From: JALHVH01 sp964585685
Lineage (GTDB): Bacteria; Acidobacteriota; Aminicenantia; Aminicenantales; Saccharicenantaceae
Direction: 5' to 3'
Assembly: GCA_964585685.1 (NCBI GenBank)
Contig: CAZPEP010000064.1
Span: 1 to 64,000, forward strand
DNA: 64,000 nt
In this document: positions 33,001 to 40,474 of the stretch, one piece after another
How positions within the stretch are numbered: position 1 is the stretch's first letter
Layout of the letters: every line of letters starts with the position of its first letter
The notes under the pieces: generated by a model
The model's database searches: none
The model's input: the letters and a program-made list of their open reading frames with translations, nothing else
What the model was told of the DNA's origin: nothing
Position numbers and translations under genes: made by a program

Positions 33001-33405
33001 CCGGAGTTTCACCGAGATCTCGCCGTCCCGGACGATCCCCTTCTCGACGGCGACGGGCAGAGGCCAGTACTTTCGGGCCGGCCCCGGTTCGTCCGTCATG
33101 CGCACGACCGGTCCCTCGATGAGGATGGTCAGGGGCTTTTCCCGGCGCAGGAGCGAGACGTAGGAGATGCCGACGGTGACCTTTCGGGCCGAAAAGAGGG
33201 GCGTTGGGTCGAGCGTCCGGACGTCCTCGAGGACGAGGGACGGGGGCAGGACCGAAAGGCGGAGGCGGGAATAGGCGAACGACGCCTCGATGCTCTTCTT
33301 CGCCTGGCGGAGGAAGATGTTCTTGCCGACGATGAGCGCGCCAAACAGCAGGGCCATGATAATGACGAAAACGATCAGGCCCTTGAGCCTTTTCAGGATC
33401 CTCAT
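29989..33405 (-). CDS. tamB: TamB-like translocation/assembly protein (DUF490)
   Basis: A 1138-residue envelope-spanning protein. One N-terminal membrane helix (LIVFVIIMALLFGALIVG) anchors it in the inner membrane; the rest is long beta-rich AsmA-like repeat that forms a hydrophobic groove across the periplasm. The C-terminal DUF490/TamB block is visible (VLGDIEAIDGEIFFQDRKF, later ALLALGEAFRR) and the protein ends with an aromatic residue (VRKRF), as TamB does. TamB and its relatives are implicated in lipid transport to the outer membrane and in assembly of some barrels. It overlaps the Omp85 gene, its natural partner. Confidence 0.9.
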   Translation of the reverse strand: MRILKRLKGLIVFVIIMALLFGALIVGKNIFLRQAKKSIEASFAYSRLRLSVLPPSLVLEDVRTLDPTPLFSARKVTVGISYVSLLRREKPLTILIEGPVVRMTDEPGPARKYWPLPVAVEKGIVRDGEISVKLRAGLLRWRGVKALFSEKGDAFSFEAVAEHGSFTPSAAGPAPRPTGPAFGGAVTLSISGKEREVTVHRAVVEGPGFVIKARGRLLNPANPVLELRTLFNVEISYVAGLLKLPFVWKGKAEGSGLFTRTAGAISFRSDLSGPAIVLNGVPLGRVSGSVGIDRKGRGEVDLSVVDGGQSGAAVVVKFGGGRVEGRVDGTRLDPILSFVKIPWPVRSPVWGTFSIERNKLEAEGEFRDAREEFEHPLYPFRGKFRFAMDLKTQELSFSSPEIDSSFGRFEVRGGVRVGRDCDVDIRGEIKDVRQGRAFTSYILRKNFVFPEIRGRGTADIRIAGDFRSPRVTADFYCLPAGFAKFDATSVEGNIEILGGDLTGRFRIGDADLKGEIGLAVEGGRVEAALRLDDGEIERILPPLDIVLPLRGRASGAFKLVQQGLAIELKGAFSSPEISLLGQPVRNCRGGLAWKDGALRLTGLVGGFYGGAVAGDLALTFPGLGFDMDLSGKGLRLSEIRPGLGGIVDLYLKGRGVFGTERPGGAFAIKGLLFPPVHDTDAAGEWTFGFAEDRIGLDIKGGFLPGGNEFRMTFDLPLNKDEITADIKGSFDDIDRLLPWKGAKGRLNYLGEIRGPRSAPRINGVVDLQGSLMPLPGFAHALTDYTGLAFIKEGRITIRSFQGKLGGGDISGAGTIDVGAKGVEAIEIRMDGTNMLLSPLARTRAQTNGWARLVKDVRGFLLDGELDVSKLSWRREVTEKFAFSSAPSGLATKEKGFFDDLALNLRLRAGGNAWMENSLGRVNGKFDLTVTGNVRSPVVLGDIEAIDGEIFFQDRKFRIVRGRLSFFNPASVEPFLDFRGETYVKDYRVTFALNGLIDGLKPEFMSSPPLPPEDVLALLALGEAFRRTYSYDTTTRLSTASLLSFQIADQARKRAEGLFSLARFRVDPFVMGSSSEMSARLTVGRQLSRNLSILYSTNLTTQREEIVRMEWEISNDFSLVGIRNEWGRISFDVKVRKRF

Positions 33406-33411
33406 TCCATG

Positions 33412-34056
33412 CTATTTCCGGACCTTGGCCCAATCCTTGAGGAACGTCTCCATGCCCGAAGCGGTCAGGGGATGGGCGACCATCTTCCGCAAGATGGAGG
33501 CGGGGATGGTGGCGATGTCCGCGCCGAGGAGGGCGGCCTCGACGACGTGCCGCGGGTGGCGGACGCTGGCCACGATGACCTCCGTCTCGAACCGGTAGTT
33601 CTCGAAGATGTCCACGATCTCCTCGATAAGTTCCATCCCGTCCTGCGAGATATCGTCCAGACGCCCGATGAAGGGGCTGACGTAACGGGCCCCGGCCTTC
33701 GCCGCGAGCAGGGCTTGGGGGGACGAAAAGACGAGCGTCATGTTGACCTTGATGCCCTCGGCGGCCAAGACCTTCGTCGCTTTGAGCCCCTCGACGGAGA
33801 CGGGGATCTTGATGACCACGTTGGGCGCAACGGCGGCCAGGCTCCGCGCCTCGACGACGATATCCGCGGCCGCGATCGCGACGCATTCCACGCTCACCGG
33901 GCCGGGAACGATCCGGCAGATCTCACGGACGAGGTCGTCGAATTTCAGGTTCTCCTTCGAACAGAGCGAAGGGTTGGTGGTCACGCCGTCGACGATCCCC
34001 CAGCTCGCGAGCTCGCGGATCTCCTCCAGATTGGCTGTATCAAGGAAAAATTTCAT
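33412..34056 (-). CDS. Transaldolase-like protein (fructose-6-phosphate aldolase/TalC family)
   Basis: A 214-residue TIM-barrel Schiff-base aldolase. Begins MKFFLDTANLEEIRELASW, carries the DGVTTNPSL motif and the catalytic lysine in NVVIKIPVSVEGLKA; the length fits the short FSA/TalC subfamily rather than classical transaldolase B. It would interconvert sedoheptulose-7-phosphate and glyceraldehyde-3-phosphate with erythrose-4-phosphate and fructose-6-phosphate, or cleave fructose-6-phosphate; the choice cannot be made from sequence alone. It lies 18 bp after the FAH-family gene and 6 bp before tamB in the operon. Confidence 0.9.
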   Translation of the reverse strand: MKFFLDTANLEEIRELASWGIVDGVTTNPSLCSKENLKFDDLVREICRIVPGPVSVECVAIAAADIVVEARSLAAVAPNVVIKIPVSVEGLKATKVLAAEGIKVNMTLVFSSPQALLAAKAGARYVSPFIGRLDDISQDGMELIEEIVDIFENYRFETEVIVASVRHPRHVVEAALLGADIATIPASILRKMVAHPLTASGMETFLKDWAKVRK

Positions 34057-34074
34057 GCGCTCTCCCTCCGGCTA

Positions 34075-34842
34075 TTATTCGGTTATTCGCATAACCTGGT
34101 TCGATAGCGTCCCGATGCCTTCGATCTGGACGTCCACCCGGTCGCCCGGCTGCATGGGCCCGACGCCTGCCGGTGTCCCGGTGGATATGATGTCGCCCGG
34201 CTCGAGCGTCATGATTCTCGAGACGAAGCGGACGAGGAACGGGACCGTGAAGATGAGGTTGGCCGTGTTCCCCGACTGTTTTAGCTTCCCGTTCAGGAAC
34301 GTCTTGACGTGGAGCGCGGACGGGTCGATGTCCGTCACTACGCACGGCCCGCAGGCGGCGAAAGTGTCGAAGGACTTGGCCCGCGTGAACTGGACGTCCC
34401 TGGCCTGCAAATCCCGGGCGGTCACGTCGTTGAAGCACGTGTAGCCGAGGATGTGCTCTTCCACCCGGGCGTCGTCCGCGAGGTTCCGGGCCCTCTTCCG
34501 GATGACGACCGCGAGCTCCCCCTCGTAGTCCACGCGTTTCGACATCCGCGGGTAGACGATGACGTCCTGCGGCCCGACGACCGCGGAGGGAGGCTTGAGG
34601 AAGAGCAGGGGCTCCTCGGGCAGGGGCCTCCCCATTTCGAGGGCGTGGTCCCGATAGTTGGCGCCGACGGCGACGATCTTCGAGGGTACGACGGGAGGAA
34701 GGAGCAGGACGTCCCCGACCGGGATGGGGCTATCCTCGATGCGGAAATCCCCGAACACCGAGCCCTTCAGGGGGAAGAGGAACTCTTCCTTGAGGACCCC
34801 ATAGAGGATCCTCTTCCTGTAGCGAAAACGGTAGATCTTCAT
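34075..34842 (-). CDS. Fumarylacetoacetate hydrolase-family protein
   Basis: A 255-residue enzyme of the FAH fold, which includes acylpyruvases, 2-hydroxyhepta-2,4-diene-1,7-dioate isomerases and oxaloacetate decarboxylases. It has the typical DVTARDLQ block, the metal-binding glutamates (EGELAVVIRKRA with EEHILGYTCFNDV) and the C-terminal GDIISTGTPAGVG loop. No neighbouring gene points to aromatic breakdown, so the substrate is open; an acylpyruvate or oxaloacetate housekeeping role is plausible. Overlaps the FN3 lipoprotein stop by 4 bp. Confidence 0.88.
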   Translation of the reverse strand: MKIYRFRYRKRILYGVLKEEFLFPLKGSVFGDFRIEDSPIPVGDVLLLPPVVPSKIVAVGANYRDHALEMGRPLPEEPLLFLKPPSAVVGPQDVIVYPRMSKRVDYEGELAVVIRKRARNLADDARVEEHILGYTCFNDVTARDLQARDVQFTRAKSFDTFAACGPCVVTDIDPSALHVKTFLNGKLKQSGNTANLIFTVPFLVRFVSRIMTLEPGDIISTGTPAGVGPMQPGDRVDVQIEGIGTLSNQVMRITE

Positions 34843-35957
34843 CGCGGTCCGTCCCCGGGGACGTCCACGACCACCTCGGTCCGGGCGCTTTCGTTCCCCA
34901 TGATGTCTACGGCGCTCATAGAATACCGATAACGTTTCCCCTTTTCAATCGTCAGGTCCGTGTAGGCGTTCTCGAGGAGAAGCCCCGGGGTCAGAAGGAC
35001 GTCCTCGGCCCCCTCCTCCTCGCGACGCCGGACCAGGTATCCGGCAAGGTCCTTCTCGCGGTTCGCCTCCCAACTCAGGGAGACGGACCCGTGGCCCGCC
35101 ACCGGGACGACGCCGGCCGGAGCGGCTGGCGAAAAGACATCCACGGGAATGAGCGCCCGGGCCTCGGAGTCGTCGCTCTCGAAGTAGGGCGGCGTTTCCG
35201 TGGCCGAGGCCCGGACGAAATAGCGGATAGGAGCGCCGAAGGTGAAGTCCCGGTCCTCGTACCGGGGCTCACGGACGAGGCTCGGGTTGACAAGCGCGTC
35301 CGGGCCGTCCTTTCCCCGTCGATAGATGTTGTAGCCAGACACGACGGTGGGAGTCGATCCATCGAAATTGACCGCGGGGGCTTTCCAAACGAGCTCGATC
35401 CGATCCTCGAGGATCCGGGCGGCGAGCTCCTGCGGAGGACCCGGGCCGACCTGGGGATCGAAGGCGACGGGATCCGAGAGCTCGGACATCCGGGACCGGT
35501 CGTCCCTCATCTTCACGGCGAATCGGACCTTAAGGGATGTCGGGATCTTTCCGGCCAGGGAATAGGGATAAGAGAACCCGGCCTCATCGGTTCCTTTATT
35601 CTTCCTGAGGGCGACAAGTCCATCCCTTTTAAGCGAGGCCGCCAAACGGGCCTTGCCCTCAAACTCCTTGGCGGTCATCGCCGCGGGTGCGGGCATCGTC
35701 GAAGGCGCAGGCGCGGCCTTCTCCTCTTCGAGGACCCAGACCTCCGCTTCGGAAACGCCGGCTAGGGGGCTCCCGTCGACGGACTTGACGGGGTTCTTCC
35801 ATTCCACGAAGAGCGTCGCGCCCCGCTGAAGGACGGTCATCGCCTCCGCCTTCTGGGGCGTCCGGATGAGAGGAGGCAGAAGCGCTCCTTTTTTCCCGCA
35901 GCCGGCCGCGGCAGCGCAGGCCAAGAGGACGGCGATGGCGGCGGTCGGCCTCGTCAT
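34839..35957 (-). CDS. Lipoprotein with fibronectin type III domains
   Basis: A 372-residue exported lipoprotein: signal peptide ending in the lipobox AAAAGC (Cys near residue 20), then GKKG, then fibronectin III-like beta-sandwich repeats with WKNPVKSVDG, VWKAPAVNFDG and SLSWEANREKDLAGY strands and the closing RYRYSMSAVDIMGNES. Function unknown; such proteins often act at the cell surface or in the periplasm. It is embedded between hslU (4-bp overlap) and an FAH-family gene (4-bp overlap), an unusual companion for a cytoplasmic protease. Confidence 0.85.
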   Translation of the reverse strand: MTRPTAAIAVLLACAAAAGCGKKGALLPPLIRTPQKAEAMTVLQRGATLFVEWKNPVKSVDGSPLAGVSEAEVWVLEEEKAAPAPSTMPAPAAMTAKEFEGKARLAASLKRDGLVALRKNKGTDEAGFSYPYSLAGKIPTSLKVRFAVKMRDDRSRMSELSDPVAFDPQVGPGPPQELAARILEDRIELVWKAPAVNFDGSTPTVVSGYNIYRRGKDGPDALVNPSLVREPRYEDRDFTFGAPIRYFVRASATETPPYFESDDSEARALIPVDVFSPAAPAGVVPVAGHGSVSLSWEANREKDLAGYLVRRREEEGAEDVLLTPGLLLENAYTDLTIEKGKRYRYSMSAVDIMGNESARTEVVVDVPGDGPR

Positions 35958-37342
35958 AGGATGAAGCGCCTCAGGTCCTGGTCCTTGAGGATGTCTTTGA
36001 GCTGGCTCTGGACGTATTCCCGGGAGATGAGGATGTCCTTCTTCGGGATATCGGGAGCCTCGAAAGAGATGTCCTCCATGACCTTTTCCATGATGGTATG
36101 GAGCCGCCGGGCCCCGATGTTCTCTGCCTCCCGGTTGACCGTCTCGGCGATGGCGGCGATCTCATCGACCGCCTCGGGAGCGAATTTGACCCGGACGCCC
36201 TCGGTGGCCATCAGGGCCTCTGTCTGCTTGATGAGGGCGTTCTCCGGTTCGGTCAGGATACGGATGAAATCCTCTTTGTCGAGGGGTGTGAGCTCCACGC
36301 GAATCGGGAACCGGCCCTGGAGCTCAGGGATGAGGTCGGACGGTTTGGAGACGTGGAAGGCCCCGGCGCCGATGAAGAGGACGTGGTCGGTCCGGACGAG
36401 CCCGAAGCGCGTGTTGACGGTCGTCCCCTCGATGATGGGCAGGAGGTCGCGCTGGACGCCTTCGCGGCTGACCTCGGGCCCGTGCCCAGTCTCGCGCCCG
36501 GCGATCTTGTCCACTTCGTCGAGGAAGATGATGCCCGAGTGCTCGACGCGCTCGATGGCCAGTCGGGAAACCTGGTCCATGTCCACCAAGCGCTTCTCCT
36601 CTTCCTCGAGGAGGACTTCCCTGGCCTCCTTGATCTTCATCTTCCGCCGTTTGGACTTCCCGCCCAGGAAGCCCGGGATGATCTCCTGGATCTGCATCCC
36701 GATGTCCTCGACCCCCGCGTTCGAGAACATCTCGAACGAAGGCGCCGTCTTCTCCTTGACGTCGATCTCAACCGGCCGGTCCTCCAGAAAACCCGCCCGG
36801 AGCTGTTTCCGCAACTTCTCCCGTGTCTCCTGGAACCGCGACGCCTCGTCGTCGGCGGCGTCCTCGCGGCCGGGAGCGTGCGGGAGGAGGAGGTCAAGGA
36901 TCCGCTCCTCGACGGTTTCCCTCGCCTTCTCCGCGATCTCCTCGACCTTCTCGGCCTTGACCATGTCCACAGCCATTCGGACGAGGTCCCGGATCATCGA
37001 CTCTACGTCCCGGCCGACGTAGCCGACCTCGGTGAACTTGCTGGCCTCGATCTTGAGAAACGGCGAGGACGTGAGCTTGGCTAGGCGGCGGGAGATCTCG
37101 GTCTTCCCCACTCCAGTCGGCCCGATCATCAGGATGTTCTTGGGCGCGATCTCGTCGGCCAGCTCGGGGGGGAGCTTGCGCCGTCGGAAACGGTTGCGCA
37201 AGGCGATGGCCACCGCCTTCTTGGCGGCCTTCTGGCCGATGATGTATTTATCGAGCTCGGCGACAATCTCCCTGGGCGTGAGCTCCGTGTCCCGGGACTC
37301 CTCACCGGGTCGGTCCATGGACTCCGGGAGGATGATCGGCAT
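35954..37342 (-). CDS. hslU: ATP-dependent protease ATPase subunit HslU
   Basis: Unfolds substrates and feeds them to HslV. AAA+ domain with Walker A IGPTGVGKTE, pore loop around KFTEVGYVGRDVES, the helical I domain inserted after the first part (residues about 110-240), sensor and arginine-finger motifs in GRFPIRVEL and AENIGARRLHTIME. The C-terminus ends in DLRRFIL, the tail that docks into HslV. The 462-residue length is normal. Starts immediately after the hslV stop codon. Confidence 0.97.
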   Translation of the reverse strand: MPIILPESMDRPGEESRDTELTPREIVAELDKYIIGQKAAKKAVAIALRNRFRRRKLPPELADEIAPKNILMIGPTGVGKTEISRRLAKLTSSPFLKIEASKFTEVGYVGRDVESMIRDLVRMAVDMVKAEKVEEIAEKARETVEERILDLLLPHAPGREDAADDEASRFQETREKLRKQLRAGFLEDRPVEIDVKEKTAPSFEMFSNAGVEDIGMQIQEIIPGFLGGKSKRRKMKIKEAREVLLEEEEKRLVDMDQVSRLAIERVEHSGIIFLDEVDKIAGRETGHGPEVSREGVQRDLLPIIEGTTVNTRFGLVRTDHVLFIGAGAFHVSKPSDLIPELQGRFPIRVELTPLDKEDFIRILTEPENALIKQTEALMATEGVRVKFAPEAVDEIAAIAETVNREAENIGARRLHTIMEKVMEDISFEAPDIPKKDILISREYVQSQLKDILKDQDLRRFIL

Positions 37343-37870
37343 TTAGAGTTCCTCCAGGGTGATCCTATCGTTCGTGTAGACGCAAATCTCGGCGGCGATC
37401 CTCATGGCCTCCATGGCGATCTCCGGGGCAGACATGCCCGAATACCGGAGGAGCGCCCGGGCCGCAGCCAGGGCGTAGGGACCGCCGGACCCGATGGCCA
37501 CGACCCCGTCATCGGGCTCAACGACGTCCCCGGTTCCGGAGATGAGGAACGAGGCGTCCCTGTCGGCCACGACAAGCAGGGCGTCCAGCTGGCGGAGGGC
37601 CTTGTCCAGCCGCCAGTCCTTGGCGAGTTCGATGGCCGCCCGGGAGAGGTTCCCCCGGTGCTCCTCGAGCTTGACTTCGAATCTGGAGAAAAGGGCGAAG
37701 GCGTCCGATGTAGACCCCGCGAAGCCGGCGAGGACGGCCCCTTTATGAAGCCGCCGTATCTTCTGGGCGGTGGCTTTGAGCACGGTCTGCCCCATGGTCA
37801 CCTGACCGTCCCCTGCCATGACGACCCTGCCTTGATGCCGGATACAAATGACGGTCGTCGAGCGGATCAT
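37343..37870 (-). CDS. hslV: ATP-dependent protease peptidase subunit HslV
   Basis: Proteasome-like threonine peptidase. The pro-segment MIRS precedes the catalytic threonine in TTVICIRHQG; GDGQVTMGQTV and the GAVLAGFAGSTSDAF block are conserved. The 175-residue length is standard. Has a GAGGTG Shine-Dalgarno sequence and a good promoter. First gene of an operon that runs through hslU and outer-membrane biogenesis genes to fabD. Confidence 0.97.
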   Translation of the reverse strand: MIRSTTVICIRHQGRVVMAGDGQVTMGQTVLKATAQKIRRLHKGAVLAGFAGSTSDAFALFSRFEVKLEEHRGNLSRAAIELAKDWRLDKALRQLDALLVVADRDASFLISGTGDVVEPDDGVVAIGSGGPYALAAARALLRYSGMSAPEIAMEAMRIAAEICVYTNDRITLEEL

Positions 37871-37907
37871 GCGGACACCTCGGTTGAAGATGGTCTCTCT
37901 TGCAGCA

Positions 37908-37936
37908 ATGATAGCGGATGGCCGGATATATGTAAA
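37908..37936 (-). promoter_or_regulatory. Promoter of the hslV-hslU long operon
   Basis: On the minus strand TTTACA, a 17-nt spacer and TATCAT, 37 bp upstream of hslV. No second promoter is apparent before fabD, since internal gaps are 0-23 bp. Confidence 0.6.
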
Positions 37937-38016
37937 GGCGGGAAGCTCGACGCTTCCTTTCTTCTCCCGCCCCGGCGGATATGATAGAATCGTTCCTCAA
38001 GCGGAAGGAAGTGCGA

Positions 38017-38937
38017 ATGCCGTCCTTGACACTTCTGGTTATGGCCGCCGGCATCGGAAGCCGGTACGGCAGCCTCAAGCAGATCGACCCTATCGGGCCG
38101 AACGGCGAGATCGTCGTTGATTATTCCGTCTACGATGCCCTTCAGGCGGGATTCGACAGGATCGTCTTCGTCATCCGGAAGGAGATCGAGGGCGCCTTCC
38201 GCGCGAGGATCGGCCGGACGGTCGAAAGCCGGGTCGAAACCGCTTATGTCCTCCAGGAGCTCGACCGCCTGCCCGCCGGTTTCGCGCTCCCCGTCGGGAG
38301 GACAAAGCCCTGGGGCACCGGCCACGCGATCCTGTGCGCCCGAGACCAGGTCGCCACGCCGTTCGCAGCCATCAACGCGGATGATTTCTACGGCCGGACG
38401 GCCTTCTCCGCCCTGGCCGGGCATCTGCGGAACGCCCCGAACTCCGGAGGGATCTACGACTACGCAATGGTCGGATACGTCCTCGAGAACACCCTCTCCG
38501 AGCACGGACAAGTGGCGCGCGGGATCTGCGAGGCCGGCCTGGACGGCTGCTTGATCGACATCCGCGAGCGCCAGAAGGTCCGCGGCTTCCCCGACGGCGT
38601 CAAGTTCGCCGGGGACGACGGCGCATGGGTCGGGCTCCCCGCCGGGAGCTTCGTTTCCATGAACGTCTGGGGGTTCACCCCAAGCATCTTCGGGGAACTC
38701 GAAGCGCGGTTCCCCGCATTCCTCCGCGAGAGAGCCGCGAATACCCTCATGGCTGAGTTCCTCATCCCCGAAGTCGTCGGGAGCCTGGTGCGCGAGGGGA
38801 AGGCCCGGGTCAGGGTCCTGCCGACGGCCGAGAAGTGGTTCGGCGTGACCTACCCCGAGGACCGGCCGCGCGTTCAGGCCGCCATCCGCGAGATCGTCGC
38901 CCGAGGCCTGTACCCGGAGAAGCTATGGGGGGCCTGA
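38017..38937 (+). CDS. Sugar-nucleotide pyrophosphorylase-like nucleotidyltransferase
   Basis: A 306-residue nucleotidyltransferase of the NTP-transferase fold. The N-terminus has LVMAAGIGSRYGSLKQIDP, a variant of the GxGxR...K signature, later NADDFYG (metal-binding aspartates) and WGTGHAIL. It would join a sugar phosphate or a phospho-alcohol to an NTP; substrate unknown. I take the ATG at 38017, with GGAAGGAA upstream; the in-frame ATG at 37981 lies inside a TATGAT box. It overlaps the next gene, an acetyltransferase, by 13 bp. Confidence 0.85.
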   Translation: MPSLTLLVMAAGIGSRYGSLKQIDPIGPNGEIVVDYSVYDALQAGFDRIVFVIRKEIEGAFRARIGRTVESRVETAYVLQELDRLPAGFALPVGRTKPWGTGHAILCARDQVATPFAAINADDFYGRTAFSALAGHLRNAPNSGGIYDYAMVGYVLENTLSEHGQVARGICEAGLDGCLIDIRERQKVRGFPDGVKFAGDDGAWVGLPAGSFVSMNVWGFTPSIFGELEARFPAFLRERAANTLMAEFLIPEVVGSLVREGKARVRVLPTAEKWFGVTYPEDRPRVQAAIREIVARGLYPEKLWGA

Positions 38938-39638
38938 AGAAGGGCCGGCGAACGCGGATGCCCGGATCCTACCCCAGAGGCTTGAGGACCAGGCTCCGTT
39001 CCGCCGCGGAGGTCGCCCGCTGCCTGGGGGCCTGGGAGTTCGCGATCCGGGTCCTTCCCTGGTCATTCGGCCGGGACTACTCCGTTTTCTCCCAGGATCT
39101 CGATAGGATCGTCCCGTTTCCCGAGCCCCTAATCCCGTGCCTTGTGCGGCCGGCCGGTTTGGAGGATATCCCGGCCCTCCTGGCTCTGCGCAAGGGGTAT
39201 TATTCACGGGCCCTGCTCGAGAAACGGCTGGGAGAAGGCCACCTAGCCTTCCTCGGCCGGAGCGGGGACAAGCCGGTCTTCAGCCAATGGATGCTCATCG
39301 GGTCGTTGGACGTCCCCTACCTGCACGGGCGCCTCGTTCTCGGCCCGGACGAAGTCTTCTCCGACGAAGCCTTCGTCCATCCGGAGTTCCGGAGATCGGG
39401 CGTCTATGCCTACGGCACTTTTCTGGCCAAAACCGCGGTTCGGGCGAAGGGCTTCCGGACCGTGCACGCCGCCGTCGCGTCCTGGAACGAGGTCCCGAGG
39501 AGACATATGATAAGCGCTGGGATGGAGGAGATCGCGAAGCTCAAATACCGGAATGTCCCCGGGTTCGTGAGAGCCCTCTGGTCAGGACGGGTCGATGTCC
39601 AAGACGACGGATCGTTCAAGTTCCATGGCGGCCGCTGA
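38925..39638 (+). CDS. GNAT-family N-acetyltransferase
   Basis: A 237-residue protein whose C-terminal half has the GNAT acetyl-CoA fold: DEAFVHPEFRRSGVYAYGT contains the R/Q-x-x-G-x pyrophosphate loop, and the following AAVASWNEVPRRHMISAGM is motif B. The N-terminal part (LRPW-like, PFSFGRDYSVF) is poorly conserved. The start at 38925 has GGAGA upstream; a second ATG at 38958 is possible. Substrate unknown. Translationally coupled to the nucleotidyltransferase and followed by a methyltransferase, so these may modify one small molecule or glycan. Confidence 0.78.
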   Translation: MGGLKKGRRTRMPGSYPRGLRTRLRSAAEVARCLGAWEFAIRVLPWSFGRDYSVFSQDLDRIVPFPEPLIPCLVRPAGLEDIPALLALRKGYYSRALLEKRLGEGHLAFLGRSGDKPVFSQWMLIGSLDVPYLHGRLVLGPDEVFSDEAFVHPEFRRSGVYAYGTFLAKTAVRAKGFRTVHAAVASWNEVPRRHMISAGMEEIAKLKYRNVPGFVRALWSGRVDVQDDGSFKFHGGR

Positions 39639-40419
39639 ACGAGGGACGAACGGCTACCGCTCCTTCTGGGACTGGACGGGGGTTCATTTCCCTTCCCTTT
39701 CCGGGGCTGCCTCCACAAAGTACTACCGGGAATGCGAAGAGCGGCTTTTTCACGCGTATTTCCCGGACCTGGCCGGCCTGAGGATCCTCAAGACCGATCT
39801 CTGGGACGAGGCCAAGAACACGAAGATATTGAGGTTCGCGGCCGACGCCGGCGCCGATGTCTACGGGATCGATATCTCGATCGAGATCCTCAGGGGGGCG
39901 GAAGATGTGTTCCGGGACAGCCCTGGCCGACGCGGGTTCATCGTATCCGACGTCCGGGCCGTCGCCTTCGCGGAAGGCGTATTCGACGGCATCTACAGCA
40001 TGGGGACGATCGAGCACTTCAAGGAACACGGACAGGCCGTCCGGGAATGTTTCCGGGTTCTGCGGAAGGGCGGGGTCGCCGTCATAGGCGTTCCCAACGC
40101 CCGGGACCCGTTCCTCAGGCCGCTCCTCGTCTGGACGCTCCGCCGGCTTGGGCTCTACGCCTACGGCTACGAGAGGGCCTTCAGCATGAGGGCCCTGGAG
40201 CGATTGCTCGTCGCGGAGGGCTTTGAGGTCGTAGACCGAACGGGGATCCTCTTCATCCCCGGCTGGCTCCGGATGGCCGACCTCTGGCTCCAGGTACGGA
40301 GCCCCGGGCTCGCCGCCCTTGTCGCTCCCGCCGTCGGGTTCTTCGCCGGCCTCCACCGGATGTTCCCCCGCCTCGGCCGCCACGGGTACCTGATCGCCTG
40401 CGTCGTCCGGAAGCCGTAA
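39595..40419 (+). CDS. SAM-dependent methyltransferase, class I
   Basis: A 274-residue Rossmann-type methyltransferase. The SAM-site sequence is unusual: instead of a glycine-rich E/DxGxG loop it reads ILKTDLWDEAKNT, followed by ADVYGIDISIEIL with the ribose-binding acidic residue. Post-motif I to III are ordinary (VSDVRAVAFAEGVFDGI, LRKGGVAVIGVPN). The hydrophobic C-terminal end (ALVAPAVGFFAGL) suggests a membrane-associated part. Start at 39595 or the ATG at 39625; overlaps the acetyltransferase by 44 bp at the former. Substrate unknown. Confidence 0.8.
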   Translation: MSKTTDRSSSMAAAERGTNGYRSFWDWTGVHFPSLSGAASTKYYRECEERLFHAYFPDLAGLRILKTDLWDEAKNTKILRFAADAGADVYGIDISIEILRGAEDVFRDSPGRRGFIVSDVRAVAFAEGVFDGIYSMGTIEHFKEHGQAVRECFRVLRKGGVAVIGVPNARDPFLRPLLVWTLRRLGLYAYGYERAFSMRALERLLVAEGFEVVDRTGILFIPGWLRMADLWLQVRSPGLAALVAPAVGFFAGLHRMFPRLGRHGYLIACVVRKP

Positions 40420-40423
40420 CTGT

Positions 40424-40452
40424 TTGACGTTTTCAAACGTACTTGATATCCT
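40424..40452 (+). promoter_or_regulatory. Promoter of the kinase-phosphatase pair
   Basis: TTGACG, a 17-nt spacer and TATCCT, 22 bp before the kinase start. The spacer contains an inverted repeat ACGTTT-TC-AAACGT (40427-40440), a possible operator. Confidence 0.55.
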
Positions 40453-40474
40453 GAGGAAAAAAGCGGACTCGCCC

